NCBI RefSeq assembly: GCF_000820085.1
Contig: NZ_CDBN01000038.1
Location: forward strand, 1-64,000
Reading direction: 5' to 3'
From: Aeromonas sanarellii
GTDB lineage: Bacteria; Pseudomonadota; Gammaproteobacteria; Enterobacterales; Aeromonadaceae
DNA length: 64,000 nucleotides
Part shown: positions 1 through 11,400 of the stretch, piece after piece
Numbering within the stretch: the stretch's first letter is position 1
How the letters are laid out: each line of letters begins with the position of its first letter
Position numbers and translations under genes: made by a program
Notes under the pieces: generated by a model
Seen by the model: the letters and a program-made list of their open reading frames with translations, nothing else
Told to the model about the DNA's origin: nothing
Database searches by the model: none

Positions 1-2
1 AG

Positions 3-887
3 GCCCCGGCCCCCGGGGCCCTGCTGCTGGCCACTCTGGCCGGTTTTCGCGACTTTCACCCGGCGCTCGCGGCGGCCAATCTCGCGACCCATTCACGCTT
101 CGCCCACAGCCGGATCCTGACCGGGGAGATCCGCCTGCCCCAGCTGGCCGAGTTCAGCCGCAATCCCCACGAGTTTCGCTCCGCCGATATCGCCCGCCTG
201 CTCGACCGCCAACCGGAACTGCTGGCGGATCTGGCCCGCGAGATCAGCCGCATGGTGATCGAGTGCAGCGAGCCGGGCTGCCGCCATATCGTGCTGCCCG
301 CCTGCCTGTCGCTGGGGTTGGTGGGGCCCCGCCTGGCGGAGCTGGAGAAGCGCACCGGCTGCACCATACAGGAGGTGGCCACCATGCCGCCGTCCCTCAT
401 CGGGATGCGGATGCAGGAGGCCCTCAAGCGGCGCTTCATGGCCCTCGGCGGCACCTTCCTCACCAGCGAGCGGGTGCTGGGTGCCCGCTACCAGGGGGAC
501 AGGGTGCTCGGGGTTCACAGCCAGAACGGCGACGACCAGCTGTTCGAGGCCGACCACTTCGTGCTCGCCTCCGGCAGCTTCTTCAGCCGCGGCCTGGAGT
601 CGCGCCTTGGCGGCATCCGCGAGCCCATCTTCGACGCCGATGTGCTGAGCCTGTCCGAGCGCGACGCCTGGGCCGGTCGCCGCCTGTTCGATCACCACCC
701 CTTCATGGGCTTCGGGGTCAAGACGGACGACCAGCTGCGGGTGCTGCGGGGCGGCAAGCCCCTCGCCAACCTCTTTGGCGCCGGCAGCGTGCTGGCCCAC
801 TATGACCCCATCAAGGAAGGGTCAGGTTCAGGCGTGGCGGTCGCCACCGGCTGGCAGGCCGCCGGCCATATTCTGGCGGAGGGCTGA
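3..887 (+). CDS. glpB: Anaerobic glycerol-3-phosphate dehydrogenase subunit B (5'-truncated by window)
   Basis: The reading frame is open from the window edge to TGA at 885-887, giving about 294 C-terminal residues; the start lies upstream. The translation contains GFRDFHP and a C-terminal GSGSGVAVATGWQAAGHIL segment, as expected for GlpB, the flavoprotein-like subunit of the membrane-associated GlpABC complex that oxidises glycerol 3-phosphate to DHAP with electrons passed to the quinone pool in anaerobiosis. glpC follows 190 bp downstream, a gap larger than expected within this operon. The gap is filled by a second, diverged copy of the glpB 3' end (separate entry). The identification rests on family motifs and the glpC neighbour; glpA should lie just outside the window. 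Confidence 0.93.
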   Translation, partial: APAPGALLLATLAGFRDFHPALAAANLATHSRFAHSRILTGEIRLPQLAEFSRNPHEFRSADIARLLDRQPELLADLAREISRMVIECSEPGCRHIVLPACLSLGLVGPRLAELEKRTGCTIQEVATMPPSLIGMRMQEALKRRFMALGGTFLTSERVLGARYQGDRVLGVHSQNGDDQLFEADHFVLASGSFFSRGLESRLGGIREPIFDADVLSLSERDAWAGRRLFDHHPFMGFGVKTDDQLRVLRGGKPLANLFGAGSVLAHYDPIKEGSGSGVAVATGWQAAGHILAEG

Positions 888-888
888 G

Positions 889-1026
889 ATGAATCACACA
901 TTCCCACTCACACGACACGGCGTGCTGGCCCACTACGATGCCCAATCCAAGGAGGGCTCTGGCTCAGGCGTGGCGGTTGCCACCGGCTGGCAGGCTGCCG
1001 GTCACATCTTGAGTTCAGCCCAATGA
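889..1026 (+). pseudogene. Remnant copy of the glpB 3' end (45-codon ORF)
   Basis: This ORF begins one base after the glpB stop and encodes 45 residues. Its last about 34 residues repeat the glpB C-terminus: VLAHYD followed by GSGSGVAVATGWQAAGHIL occurs in both, with different tails (AEG versus SSAQ). The DNA copies differ mainly at third codon positions (for example tat/tac, gtc/gtt, gcc/gct), so they look like diverged orthologous sequences, not a fresh duplication. A good ribosome-binding sequence (GGAGGG, 878-883) formed by the end of glpB lies 5 bases before its ATG, so the peptide could be made. I infer a leftover of an older or incoming glpB allele. Confidence 0.8.
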
Positions 1027-1077
1027 TGATTTTGTCCCATATCCCGTGCCTTCAACACCGACGGGAGGAGAACTGAC

Positions 1078-2280
1078 ATGCTACTGGATCATGCCAACCA
1101 AACTTTCGATCAGTGCATCAAATGCACCGTCTGTACCGCCTACTGCCCGGTGGCCAAGGCCAACCCGGCCTACCCCGGCCCCAAGCAGGCGGGCCCGGAT
1201 GGAGAGCGCCTGCGCATCAAGAGCCCCGAGCTCTTCGACAGCGCCCTCAAGTACTGCACCAACTGCAAGCGCTGCGAAGTGGCCTGCCCGAGCGGGGTGC
1301 GCATCGGCGACATCATAGCCCGGGCCAAGCACCAGTACGGCGGCTTCAAGCCGGGGATCCGCGAGTTCGTGCTCTCCCACACCGATCTGATGGGCGGCAT
1401 GTCCACCCTGATGGCCCCGGTGGTCAACTTCACCACCGGCCTCAAGCCGATGAAGCTGGTGCTGGACAAGGCGCTGGGGGTCTCTTCCCACCGTTCCTTG
1501 CCCAAATACTCCCAGGGCACCTTCCGCGGCTGGTACAAGAAGCAGAAAGCGAGTCAGGCCCGATATGAGCGCCAAGTTGCCTACTTCCACGGCTGCTACG
1601 TGAACTACAACCACCCGCAGCTCGGCAAGGAGCTGGTGCAGGTGCTCAACGCCATGAACATCGGCGTCCAGCTGCTGGCGCGGGAGAAGTGCTGCGGCGT
1701 GCCGCTGATTGCCAACGGCTTCATGGACAAGGCCAAGCAGCAGGCGGCCTTCAACATCCAGCAGCTGGAGAACACCCTGCTCGGCAACGAGATGCCGCTG
1801 CTGGCCACCTCCTCCACCTGCGGCTTCACCCTGCGGGACGAATATCCCCACCTGCTGGAGCAGGACAACCACAAGGTGCGGGATCGCATCTCGCTGGTAA
1901 CCCGTTTTATCTGGAACGAGTTCTATCAGGGCAACAAGCCGGCGATGAAGCCGCTCAATCTGCACATCGCCTACCACACCCCCTGCCACATGGAGAAGAT
2001 GGGGGGCGTCATCTATACCCTGGAACTGCTGCGGGCCATTCCCGGGGTCAAGGTGACGGTGCTCGACTCCCAGTGCTGCGGCATCGCCGGCACCTACGGC
2101 TTCAAGTCGGAAAACTACGACACCAGCCAGGCCATAGGCCAGGGGCTGTTTGATCAGATAAACCGGCTCAAGCCCGATCTGGTCATCACCGACTGCGAGA
2201 CCTGCAAGTGGCAGATCGAGATGAGCACGGCCTTCCCCTGTGAACATCCGATCCACCTCTTGGCAAGAGCCCTGGCTTGA
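1078..2280 (+). CDS. glpC: Anaerobic glycerol-3-phosphate dehydrogenase subunit C, iron-sulfur
   Basis: The 400-residue protein has two ferredoxin-type cysteine clusters near the N-terminus (CIKCTVCTAYCP at about residues 14-25 and CTNCKRCEVACP at about 61-72). It also has two C-terminal CCG domains (EKCCGVP and SQCCGIAG), the architecture of GlpC, the membrane-anchoring electron-transfer subunit of GlpABC that passes electrons to menaquinone. The ATG at 1078 is preceded by GGGAGGAGAA at 1061-1070. It is transcribed with glpB, though separated from it by the glpB remnant. A second diverged copy of its own 3' end follows immediately, and a strong terminator ends the operon. Confidence 0.96.
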   Translation: MLLDHANQTFDQCIKCTVCTAYCPVAKANPAYPGPKQAGPDGERLRIKSPELFDSALKYCTNCKRCEVACPSGVRIGDIIARAKHQYGGFKPGIREFVLSHTDLMGGMSTLMAPVVNFTTGLKPMKLVLDKALGVSSHRSLPKYSQGTFRGWYKKQKASQARYERQVAYFHGCYVNYNHPQLGKELVQVLNAMNIGVQLLAREKCCGVPLIANGFMDKAKQQAAFNIQQLENTLLGNEMPLLATSSTCGFTLRDEYPHLLEQDNHKVRDRISLVTRFIWNEFYQGNKPAMKPLNLHIAYHTPCHMEKMGGVIYTLELLRAIPGVKVTVLDSQCCGIAGTYGFKSENYDTSQAIGQGLFDQINRLKPDLVITDCETCKWQIEMSTAFPCEHPIHLLARALA

Positions 2281-2281
2281 G

Positions 2282-2344
2282 ATGAGCACAGCCATGCTCC
2301 CCTGTGAACACCCCAGCCACCTGCTGGCCCGGGCGCAGGCATGA
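2282..2344 (+). pseudogene. Remnant copy of the glpC 3' end
   Basis: Directly after the glpC stop, in another frame, the sequence encodes MSTAMLPCEHPSHLLARAQA and a stop. This closely matches the last residues of glpC (MSTAFPCEHPIHLLARALA). Differences include synonymous changes (acg/aca, cat/cac, ctc/ctg, aga/cgg) and one extra codon. It mirrors the glpB remnant upstream: both genes carry a second, diverged copy of their own 3' end. It is probably not a functional gene. Confidence 0.78.
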
Positions 2345-2373
2345 GCTAGCCATAGTCCTCCACCCAGATAAAC

Positions 2374-2403
2374 AAAGAGCCGGCAATTGCCGGCTCTTTT
2401 TAT
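2374..2403. terminator. Bidirectional terminator between glpC and the adhesin gene
   Basis: A perfect hairpin, AGAGCCGGC / GCCGGCTCT, is followed by a T-run on the plus strand and preceded by A-rich sequence that serves the minus strand. It sits between the convergent ends of glpC and the giant adhesin gene. Confidence 0.9.
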
Positions 2404-2417
2404 TCAGCGCGTTCCCA

Positions 2418-5400
2418 TCAGGGATGCTGGATGATCAGGCTGTGCTGATCCAGCAGGGACTGCAGGATCTCGTGGGAGGAGGAGCCGCCGCTCAGGTTCC
2501 AGCCGCTGAGATCCACGTCCTTCAGGGTGATCTGCTGGGTGACGTGGCCATCCCCTGCCGGCGACACCGAGAGATTGACGTCTCCCAGGCCACCGCTGCC
2601 GGTGGTGACGGAGGCCGACAGGTGATTGAGCAAGCCATCCAGGCTGTTGCCGGTCACCCCCTTGAGCAGGTCCGCCAGATCGATCCTGTCCCCCTCTTCG
2701 GGGCGGAAGTCGGTGATGGTGTCGATGGCAGGCTGCGCCGCCGTGCCCTCGTCCCCCTGACCCCACACGAAGAGATCGCTGCCCGCACCGCCGCTCAGGA
2801 TGTCGTTGCCCTGCCCCCCCCGGATCAGGTCGTCTCCCAGACCGCCCAGGAGGCGATCACTGCCGGTGGAGCCGAACAGCCAGTCCCCCTGATCCGAGCC
2901 AACCAGGTCGTGGCCGCTCTGGCTGTGGATGTTGAGGGTCTCCTGGGCCGAACTCAGGGTGCGCCCCCCCGCACTCGACTCGGCGGTCAGGATCAGGCTG
3001 TGCTCCCCGGCCGCCAGGTCTTTCACATAGAGCGGCACCGAGTGATCCATGGGTAGCAACCAGTCGCCGTTGTTGTCGGCATGGCCCATGCTCTGGCCGT
3101 GCTCGTCCACCACTTGGGCACCGCCCAGGTTCTGGATCCGAACCGACAGCTCACCGGTTGCCGGGTTGACCACGCTGGCGCTCAGGTTGAGCGGCACCCA
3201 GGCCCCTTGCAGGGCGTGGATGTCGTGGGTCCCGAGGCCGAGCCGCGGCTCATCGGCCTCGGCGGTCACCGTGATGCCCACGGTGGCGGTATCGGTCAGC
3301 GCACCGCCCGCCCCCGTGTTGCCCTGATCCGAGGTGGTGATGGTGAGGTTGTCCTCGCCCCAGAAATCCCTGCCCGGCTCGTAGTGCAGATTGCCGTTGA
3401 GCAGGCTGTTGAGATCATCGAGCGACCCCACCAGGGTCACCACGTTGGTACCCGCCCCCTGCACCGAGACGGCGCCGGCCGTCCCCAGCAGGGTCAGCAC
3501 CCCGTGCTCCACCCGCAGCACCATGGACATGGGGGCACTGCCCGCATCCACATCCTTGACGCTGATGCCGGAAAGCGACAGCGAACCGTCCTCCTTCACC
3601 GCCATGGCGTCCGGCACCTGGTTGACCGGGGCATCGTTGACCGGTTGCACCTCGATGGGCAGCACGTCGGTGTCGCTCAGGGCGCCACCACTGCCGGTGT
3701 TGCCCCTGTCGTTGGTCACCATGGTCAGGGCATCCTGACCGTTGAAGTCCCGCTCGCCCTGATAGGTCACCCCGCCCGCGAGCAGGGCATTGAGATCCGC
3801 CAGGGTGCCGGTCAGCACCACATCGCCGGTGCCGTTGCCGGTCAGGGTCACGCCGCTGCCGGCCGGCAGGGTCAGGGTGCCGTGCTCCACCGAGAGACGC
3901 ACCTCCATGATGCCGTTGCCCGCATCCACGTCCTTGACCTGCAGACCCTGGATGACGAAGGGCTCGTCCTCCTGAGCCACCTGGGGCTCCCCGGGCAGCA
4001 CGTTGACGGGGGCATCGTTCACCGGGCTCACGTCCACCTGGATGCTGCCGTTCACCTCGGGGCCGAGGGCGCCGTTGTCCAGGCTCTGGGCCGTCACCTT
4101 GATCGCCATGGCGCCGTTGGCGTCATGGGTCACCAGCTCCACCGCGTCGAGCTTGCCCCCATCCGTGGTGACCTGCCAGCGGCCGCCACCGAGATCCACC
4201 ACGGTGCCGCTCACCCCGCTCGGCAGGCGGATTTCTGCCCCGTCCGGCACCCCTTCCAGGGTGACGCGCACCTGTTCGGGCCCGTTCTCGTGCACATTGC
4301 CGGCGCTGCCGCCGGTGGCATGGGTATCCCGGGTCTCCACCCCCAGGTTCAAGGTGATCACATCGCCTTCGGCGCCGCTCGCCTGCTCCTGCATGTCGGT
4401 GATGACCGCATCCCCCACCGGATTGACGGTGACGGTGAAGCCCGCACTGGTTTCAAGGGGCAGGGTCAGCCCCTTGTCCAGGGTGAAGGCGCTCAGAGTC
4501 AGATCCAGGGTGCCGCTGAAGTCCGCAGGCGGGATCAGGGTCAGGGTGGAGAAGTCGGTGCCCACAGGCACCTGCCACACCCCGCCGCCATTGTTCACCG
4601 CCGGGGCGGACAGGGTGAAGCCATCCGGCACCCCCTTGATCTGCAGCCCGACGATCTGCTCGGAGCCATCGTTGTCGATGAGGCTGGCCCCCAGCCCCCC
4701 CAGGCTCACGCTGCCATCTTCCTGGCCCGTGACGTTCTGGACCGTGAGGTTGGCCGGATCGTTGACCGGCAGCACCTCGAAGCCCACCTGACCGCTCCAG
4801 CTCCCCCGATCCGTGCCCGTGGTGGCGGTATCGAGAATATCCACCGTCACCGCCAGCGGCACCTTGCCGCTGAAGTGTTCTTTGGGCACGAACACCAGAT
4901 CCTTGAGATCCGCCGGGTCGTTCACCCTGAGGGTGGAGACCGGCTGGCCGTTCTTGTCGAGGAAGTGACCATATTGGGGGTCCACGGTCACGACCACCCG
5001 CTCCACGGTCTCGAGACCGCCATCGGCCACCGAGGGGCTGATGTCCGCGAGCTTGACCGAGAGATCGAGGTGGATCTCGGTGTCTTCCAGGTTGTCAGGC
5101 TGGCCGTCGCCGTTTACGTCCTTCACGTTCAATTGCAGCTCGGGCAGGCCGTCCGCCCCGCCGTTGATGTCTACCTCCGGGGTGATGGAGAGGGTGACGT
5201 CCTTCTCCACCATCTTGGTGTCACCGCTCACGGTGTCGGTGTTGACCAGGCGCACGTTGAAGTGCAGGCCGTCACCGGCATAGTCTTGCGGCAGGGTCAG
5301 GGTCAGCTTGTCGAGATCATCGAGGCCGCCCGGCAGCTTGATGAGGTACTCGCCGTTGACGAAGTCGAAGGTGAGCCCCTGCACGTTGACGCCCGGGGGC

Positions 5401-8400
5401 AGACCTGTGATGACGATGCTGAGCTCGTCGTCGCCGATGTCCGCCGTGTCCAGGCTCACCATGTCCTTGAACTGGCTGCCGAAGTTGACTCCCTGATCCT
5501 CCACCCCGGTGATGGGGGCGCTGTTGTCAAAATCGACATCGGCGGCCACCTGGCCCGAGTGGGTCGCAGCATGGAAGTCGGCGCTGGCGGTGATCTCCCG
5601 ATAGGCCGGGGCGCTCACATCCCCCTCGTTGTTGTCGCCAAGGTCGATCACCCTGGCACTGACCTTGAAGGTGACGGTGCCGGTGAAGCCGTCCGGCGAG
5701 CGCAGGGCATAGTTGCCGAGGGCGTCGTGGGGCACGGTCCAGTTGCCCTGGCCGTCGTTGATCCCGCCCACCACCACGAAGCCGGGAGGCAGATCGCTGA
5801 TGACCAGGTAGTCGATGACCTCATCGCTGCTGGGATCCAGATCCTGGAACACGAAGACGCCGTCCAGCGGGATGGCGTGCCCGTCCGGGCTCTCCAGCTG
5901 GCCGGTCTGCACCAGGTTGCCATCGGGCTCCACCACCGCCTGGATATCCAGGTGCAGGGTGCCGTCGATCACCTTCTGGGCGGTGGCGCTGGAGTCCACA
6001 TCCACCTGCGTCACCGTGACATGGCTCTGGAGGGTGGTGTCCCTGTCGCTGTCTTCGGGCCCTTTCACCAGCAGCTGGCCGCCGTTTAACAGGCTGTCGA
6101 GCTGGCTCGGGGTTAGATCCACGGCGCCGCTGGTGACCGTCAGCTGGGTATCCACGCCCCCGACCCGGATCCAGACTTCATAACCGGGTTCGATATCGGA
6201 GAGGCCGAGGTGCGTCACCTGCTCGGCGCCGTCGGTCAGGTCCGGCTGCCAGTCCAGCACGGTGAACTGATCCTCCAGGCCATGGCTGGTCCTGGCATAG
6301 TCGGTGGCGTCGATCGCGGGCTCCACCTTGATGGTGAGGGGCACGTCGAAGCTCTTGTGGTCGCCGTCGTTCTCGGTCACCACCACGTGGCCGACCAGGT
6401 GCAGATCGGCGGTGCTGTTGGGGGGCGGCTGGATCTGCAGGTTGCCAAGGCTGGAGACATCCACCTGATAGAGGGGATTGCCCTTGCCATCGAGTCCGGC
6501 GAAGGTCAGGGTCAACTCCTTGCCACTGCCGTCGAACACCCTGGCCCCTTCCGGCAGCCCTTCCAGCACCAGGTTGAGGGTTTCCGAGTGATCGAGCGGA
6601 GTATCCGTCCACTCCCCCGAGGTGAGCTTGAAGTCCAGCGGTGCCCGGCCATCCTCCTGGATGGTGATGCTGTAGCCGTTGCCATCCTGGGTCCAGTCGC
6701 TGGTATTGAGATCGAAATGGGGTTCGTCCACCACCCCCACCAGATCCACGTGCAGGCTCTGGCTGCCGGTCTCCTTCTCGTTCACCACTGTGTGGGTCTG
6801 GCCGTTGGCATCGGTCAGGATGGCGGTGTCCTTCACCACCCCCTTGATGGTGAGATCGAAGTCGACGTTGCTGTTTTTGGGCGGCTGCAGCTTGAGGTCA
6901 TTGATGCGGTCATAGGGCACCTCGTAGTAGCCGTTGGCATCCAGGGTGACCGCCACCCCGCCCAGCAACAGGTTGGCACCGGCGGGCAGGCCGCTGATGC
7001 GCACGAACAGACTCTCGGAGCCATCCGCCGTGTCTCCCAGATGGGCGATCCCTATCTTGCTGCCCAGATCGATCAGGGTGTCTTCCTTGCCCTGGATCTC
7101 GCGCACGGTGAGCTTGGCGTCATCCGCCTGCGGGTTGACGTTGATCACCAGATCCAGGTGATCCCCGAGCGCCTTGTTCTGGCCGCTGACCACAGGGCTC
7201 TTCTCCGTGCTCACCGGCGTCACAATGAGCCTGATGTCACCGCCGTAGTCCTTGCCGGGCACCACGGTCACCTTGTTGATGTCGCCACCGGCCACCGTAT
7301 AGAGGCCGTTGCTACCCGGTTGGAGCACCTTGCCGTTCAGGGTCAGAGAGCCCTCACCGGACGCCCACTCGATCTGGTAGCTCAGGGTCTCGGAGCCGTC
7401 CGTGTCGGTGAGACCCGCCTTGACGTTGAGGACGATGCCGCTGCTGTCCTCGTCCGTGGTGTAGTGCTGGTGCGTGCTGCCCGCATCCCACAGCGGCTTG
7501 TCGGCAATGCCCTGTACCGTGATGGCGAGATCGCCGGTCACGGCGGGCGGTGGCGTTCCCTCGCTTACCCCGACCTGCAGCTGCACCTGGAAGTGCAGCG
7601 GCTGCTTGTTGTTGCTCCAGCTGGACCAGTCATCAGCCGGCACGAAGGTGAGACCCTGGGTCCGGTAGTTGACGTTGTCTGCGGTCACCATGACCGCCGG
7701 CGGCACGATGAACCACTTGCCATCGGCCGTGGTGGTGAGGGCCACCCCGTGGTAGTAGAAGGTACCGTGGGCGTTGGCCGGCGCCTGGATCAGCAGTTGA
7801 TCCACGTGTTCGCCACGGTCGAAATCGCCGATATCGAGGCGCATGTCGATGGCAATGCCCTGGCTCGGATCCTGGGCTCCCTGATCCTCCTGCCCGGTGA
7901 CCGCCTTCACAGTGAAACTCACCGCCTCATCCTGCAGGTGGAGGGTCAGGGTGCTCTCGGCGGTATCGCCGTCGCCGTCCACCAACTGAGCCTTGATGAT
8001 CTGGTTGAGGCTGGCGGCATCGTGATCGAAGCCTGGCCTCGGCGTGAAGCTGTAGTTGCCGTCCTGCCCTATGGTCAGGGATCCCATCACCTGCTTGCCG
8101 TCCGGGCTCATCACATCCAGGGTCAGGCTGCCGTTGATGGCATGCTGCTGGCCGTTCACGGTGACCGAGGCCACTCTGGCGCCGTCGGCCCCCTCGTTGG
8201 CGGGGGGCAGCAGATCGCCGCTCACGGCGCTGCCGGTCTCGCTCAGGTGATGGGTCAGATGCGTGCCGATGGGCATGTCATCCTGCACCTTCACCTCCAC
8301 CGTCACATTGGGGCTGCGATCCCCATCAAAGTCGGTCACGAACAGCGGTATTTCGATACCCAGTTCATCCTTGCCCTGGGCGCCGTGATCGAGCTGGCCC

Positions 8401-11400
8401 ACCAGATGCACGCTGTAGCTGCCATTGACGTCGAGATGGATCCAGAACACCGGCTTGCCGCCCTCCGCACTCGCCAGATACCAGCCGGGGCTATGGGCCG
8501 CCAGGGTCACTGCCTTGCCACCCGAGCTGAGATGGTTCGCCTGATTGAAGGCCGCCACATCGAGTTCAAGAGAGGCAACACGGTCCGAGCCGGCGCTGAT
8601 GGTCACCTTGCCACCGGCCGTCTCCCCACTTTCGGTCGGAGTGGTGCCAGGATGCTGGATACTGCTCCCATCCAGATCCGCCTCCTCGACCCGCACGGAC
8701 TCTATGGCCGAGATCACGGGGTCGGCGGCATCGGTGATCACCGCCGTGGTGCTGCCGGTGATCACCGAGCCATCGCTGTCGGTCACCTTGACCGGCAGGC
8801 TCAGGTCGAGCCTGTCGTCGGCCCCGTGATCCAGGTTGGTGTGTACCGTCACCTGATAGTCCAGGGTTGCCTGGGTGTGAGCTTCGATGCGCCCCGGCAC
8901 GCTCGGCAGGGTCACCGTCAGCACCAGGGTGCCGCTGGCGGTCACTGCCTGGAAGCCGTGACCGTTGCTGCCCGGCACCTCCTGCCAGGTCAGGGTCTCA
9001 CCGTTGTGGGTGATGGCCTTGCCGCTCCCATCCACCACCTGGCCGGAGAGGGTCAGCCGCACGTCCACCACGGGATCGGAGTCCGCCGTGATGGTCAGGG
9101 TGCCGGTGGCCTGCTGATCGTCCGCCGTCTGGTTGTTGGCGGCGCCGTCGAAGCGGCCTTCACTGAGCGTCACCCCGGTCAGGGTGAGGGTCGGGGTATC
9201 GCCCTCGACGATGCTGACGTTGAGGGTGCCCGTGGTGCTGTCGTTGTTGCCGCTGCCCTTGTCGCTGTCGACGACATTGATCTTGAACGGCAAGTCGGTG
9301 GCGTTGCCGCCGCTCTGGTGTACCCCCTGATAGAGGGTCACCTTGTAGTCGAAGCCGTTGCTGGCGGCGTTGTCCAGCTTGCCGCCGAGCTCGACCTCGA
9401 GCACCTCGACGCGCACGCCGTTCACTTCCACGTAGCCCTTCAGGATCTGGTTGCCCGGGATGGCGGGATCCCCGTCCACCAGCTCGTATTTCACGCTCTG
9501 GCCCAGGGCGGTCAGGGCAGGTTGCTCGTTCACGTCCGCAAAGGAGACCTCACTCACCCGATCCGAGCCGGCGTTGACCTGGAAGTGGCCGGTGCCAACC
9601 AGGGGGCCATGCCCGTTGAGATCGCCCTCATCCAGGCTCACCCCGCTGCCCGCCACGAAGTTAGGCGCGCTGCCGTCCTTGATGACCAGCGGCAACTGGG
9701 TGGAGACGCTGTCCCCGTCCTTGTCGGTCAGGGTCACGGCAAGGGGCAAATTGAGGGACTCGCTGCCCTGGTGATCCAGCTCACCGCTTAAGACAACTTT
9801 GGCAGTGACGCTCCAGTTGCCGTTGCTCTCCACCAGGCTCAGCTCGGCCCGCAGCACCTCGCGGCCATCCGCGCTGGTGCCCACCAGATCCCCGTTGGCA
9901 TCCAGGGTGAAGGTGACCTTGCTGCCGTGGCTGCTGAACTTGCCATCCAGGCTGCCTTGTATGGCCGCGATATCGAACTTGAGGCTATCGGGCGCCAAGG
10001 CATCAGCACCGTGGTTGACGGTGAAGCTCATGGTGCTCACCACGGCGCCGTCCCCCTGGTTCGCCTCCGTCATCTCGGTGCCGGTCACGGCGCTGATCAC
10101 CGGGTTGGCCCCATCGCCGATGGCCACGGTCAGGGTCGAGGAGACGGTGTCGCCGTCGCTGTCCGTGAGGGTGAAGCCCGCCAAAAGCCGACTGTCAGTG
10201 CTGCCCTGATCCAGCGGCTGGTTCAGGGTAAAGACGTAGTGGCCGTTCTGATCCAGCGTCAAGGTGAAGACGTTCTGGCCGTTGACCGTGCCGCTGATGC
10301 TGTTGCCGCTGACGCTGATGACCACAGGCGCGCCGCCGCTGGTGAGGCCCTGCAGGCCGGGCTGGCTGGCATCGAAGCCGATATGGACCAGGGGGTCAGC
10401 GCCTGCGGTGATATTGAGATCGCCGCTGAGGGTCTGGGCCGCGCTCCAGTCGCTGTCCTCCACCAGGGTGAGGGAGACGGGGTCGACCTGGGGCAGCACG
10501 CCGTCGGTGATATGAATATTGAGGGTGCCGAGGTTGCTCTTGTCCCCGTCAAAGTCGGTGCCCTGTACTTGCAGCCCCAGGTTGACGCTGTTGGTGCTGA
10601 CAGGTTGATCCAGTACGCCATCGAGCGCCACCTGGTATTTGCCATCCAGCCCCAGGGTCACGGTCAGGATGGGCTTGTTGCCCGCATCCAACAGGGTGAT
10701 GACATTGCCGTTGACCTGATAGTGGGTCGGCTGGCCGCCGCTGGTGAGGCCATTCAGGCCGGGCTGATTGGCCTCGAAGTTCAGCGACACCAGGCGATCG
10801 CTGCCCACATTGACCGGCAGCTGGCCGTCCAGGATCTGGCTGGCACCGCCCTCTTGCAGGCTGCCGCCGGCGTCGAGGCCGAGGCCGGGATCGGAGCCGT
10901 CGTCGATGGCGATCTGAAGGTTGGCGTGGGTCTCGTCCCCGTCGATCTCCCTGGCGGAGACGGTGAGCCCCAGAGAAAGCCGGTCGCTGCCCTGATGATC
11001 CAGGGGCCCGCTGAGGGAAACGGTGACCTTGCCCTGGATGTCGCTGCCGGATTGGCTGGCGCCGAGCTCTGCCTTGATCACCTCGATCCGATTGCCTTGA
11101 TCATCGAGGTAATACCCGGTGAGCAGGCGATCACTGCCGAACTCGAAGCTCAGCACATGGCCGTCGCTGGCAAGACCGCTGCCGTTGAGACGAGCAAGGG
11201 TCGCGGCCTGATCGGCGAAGGCGACCGAGTCCGCCAGCAGGGGATCGGACTGGTGCCCGATCAGGAACAGGCTCTGCCCCACCACGGCATCTGTGTTGTC
11301 AAAGCCATCCTCAATGAGGGTGACGGGGGCTATGGTGAAGTCCGGCGGCGTGCTGTCCACCTGGTTGACGTTGAGGTTGGCGTGCACCAGATCCCCGTCG

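Noticed and set aside
3081-6089. A 1002-codon plus-strand ORF, with another of 1193 codons at 6210-9791
   Set aside because: Both lie antisense to the adhesin gene and have biased, low-complexity composition (many His, Gly, Val, Gln). High GC keeps stops rare; the minus-strand protein has clear domains.
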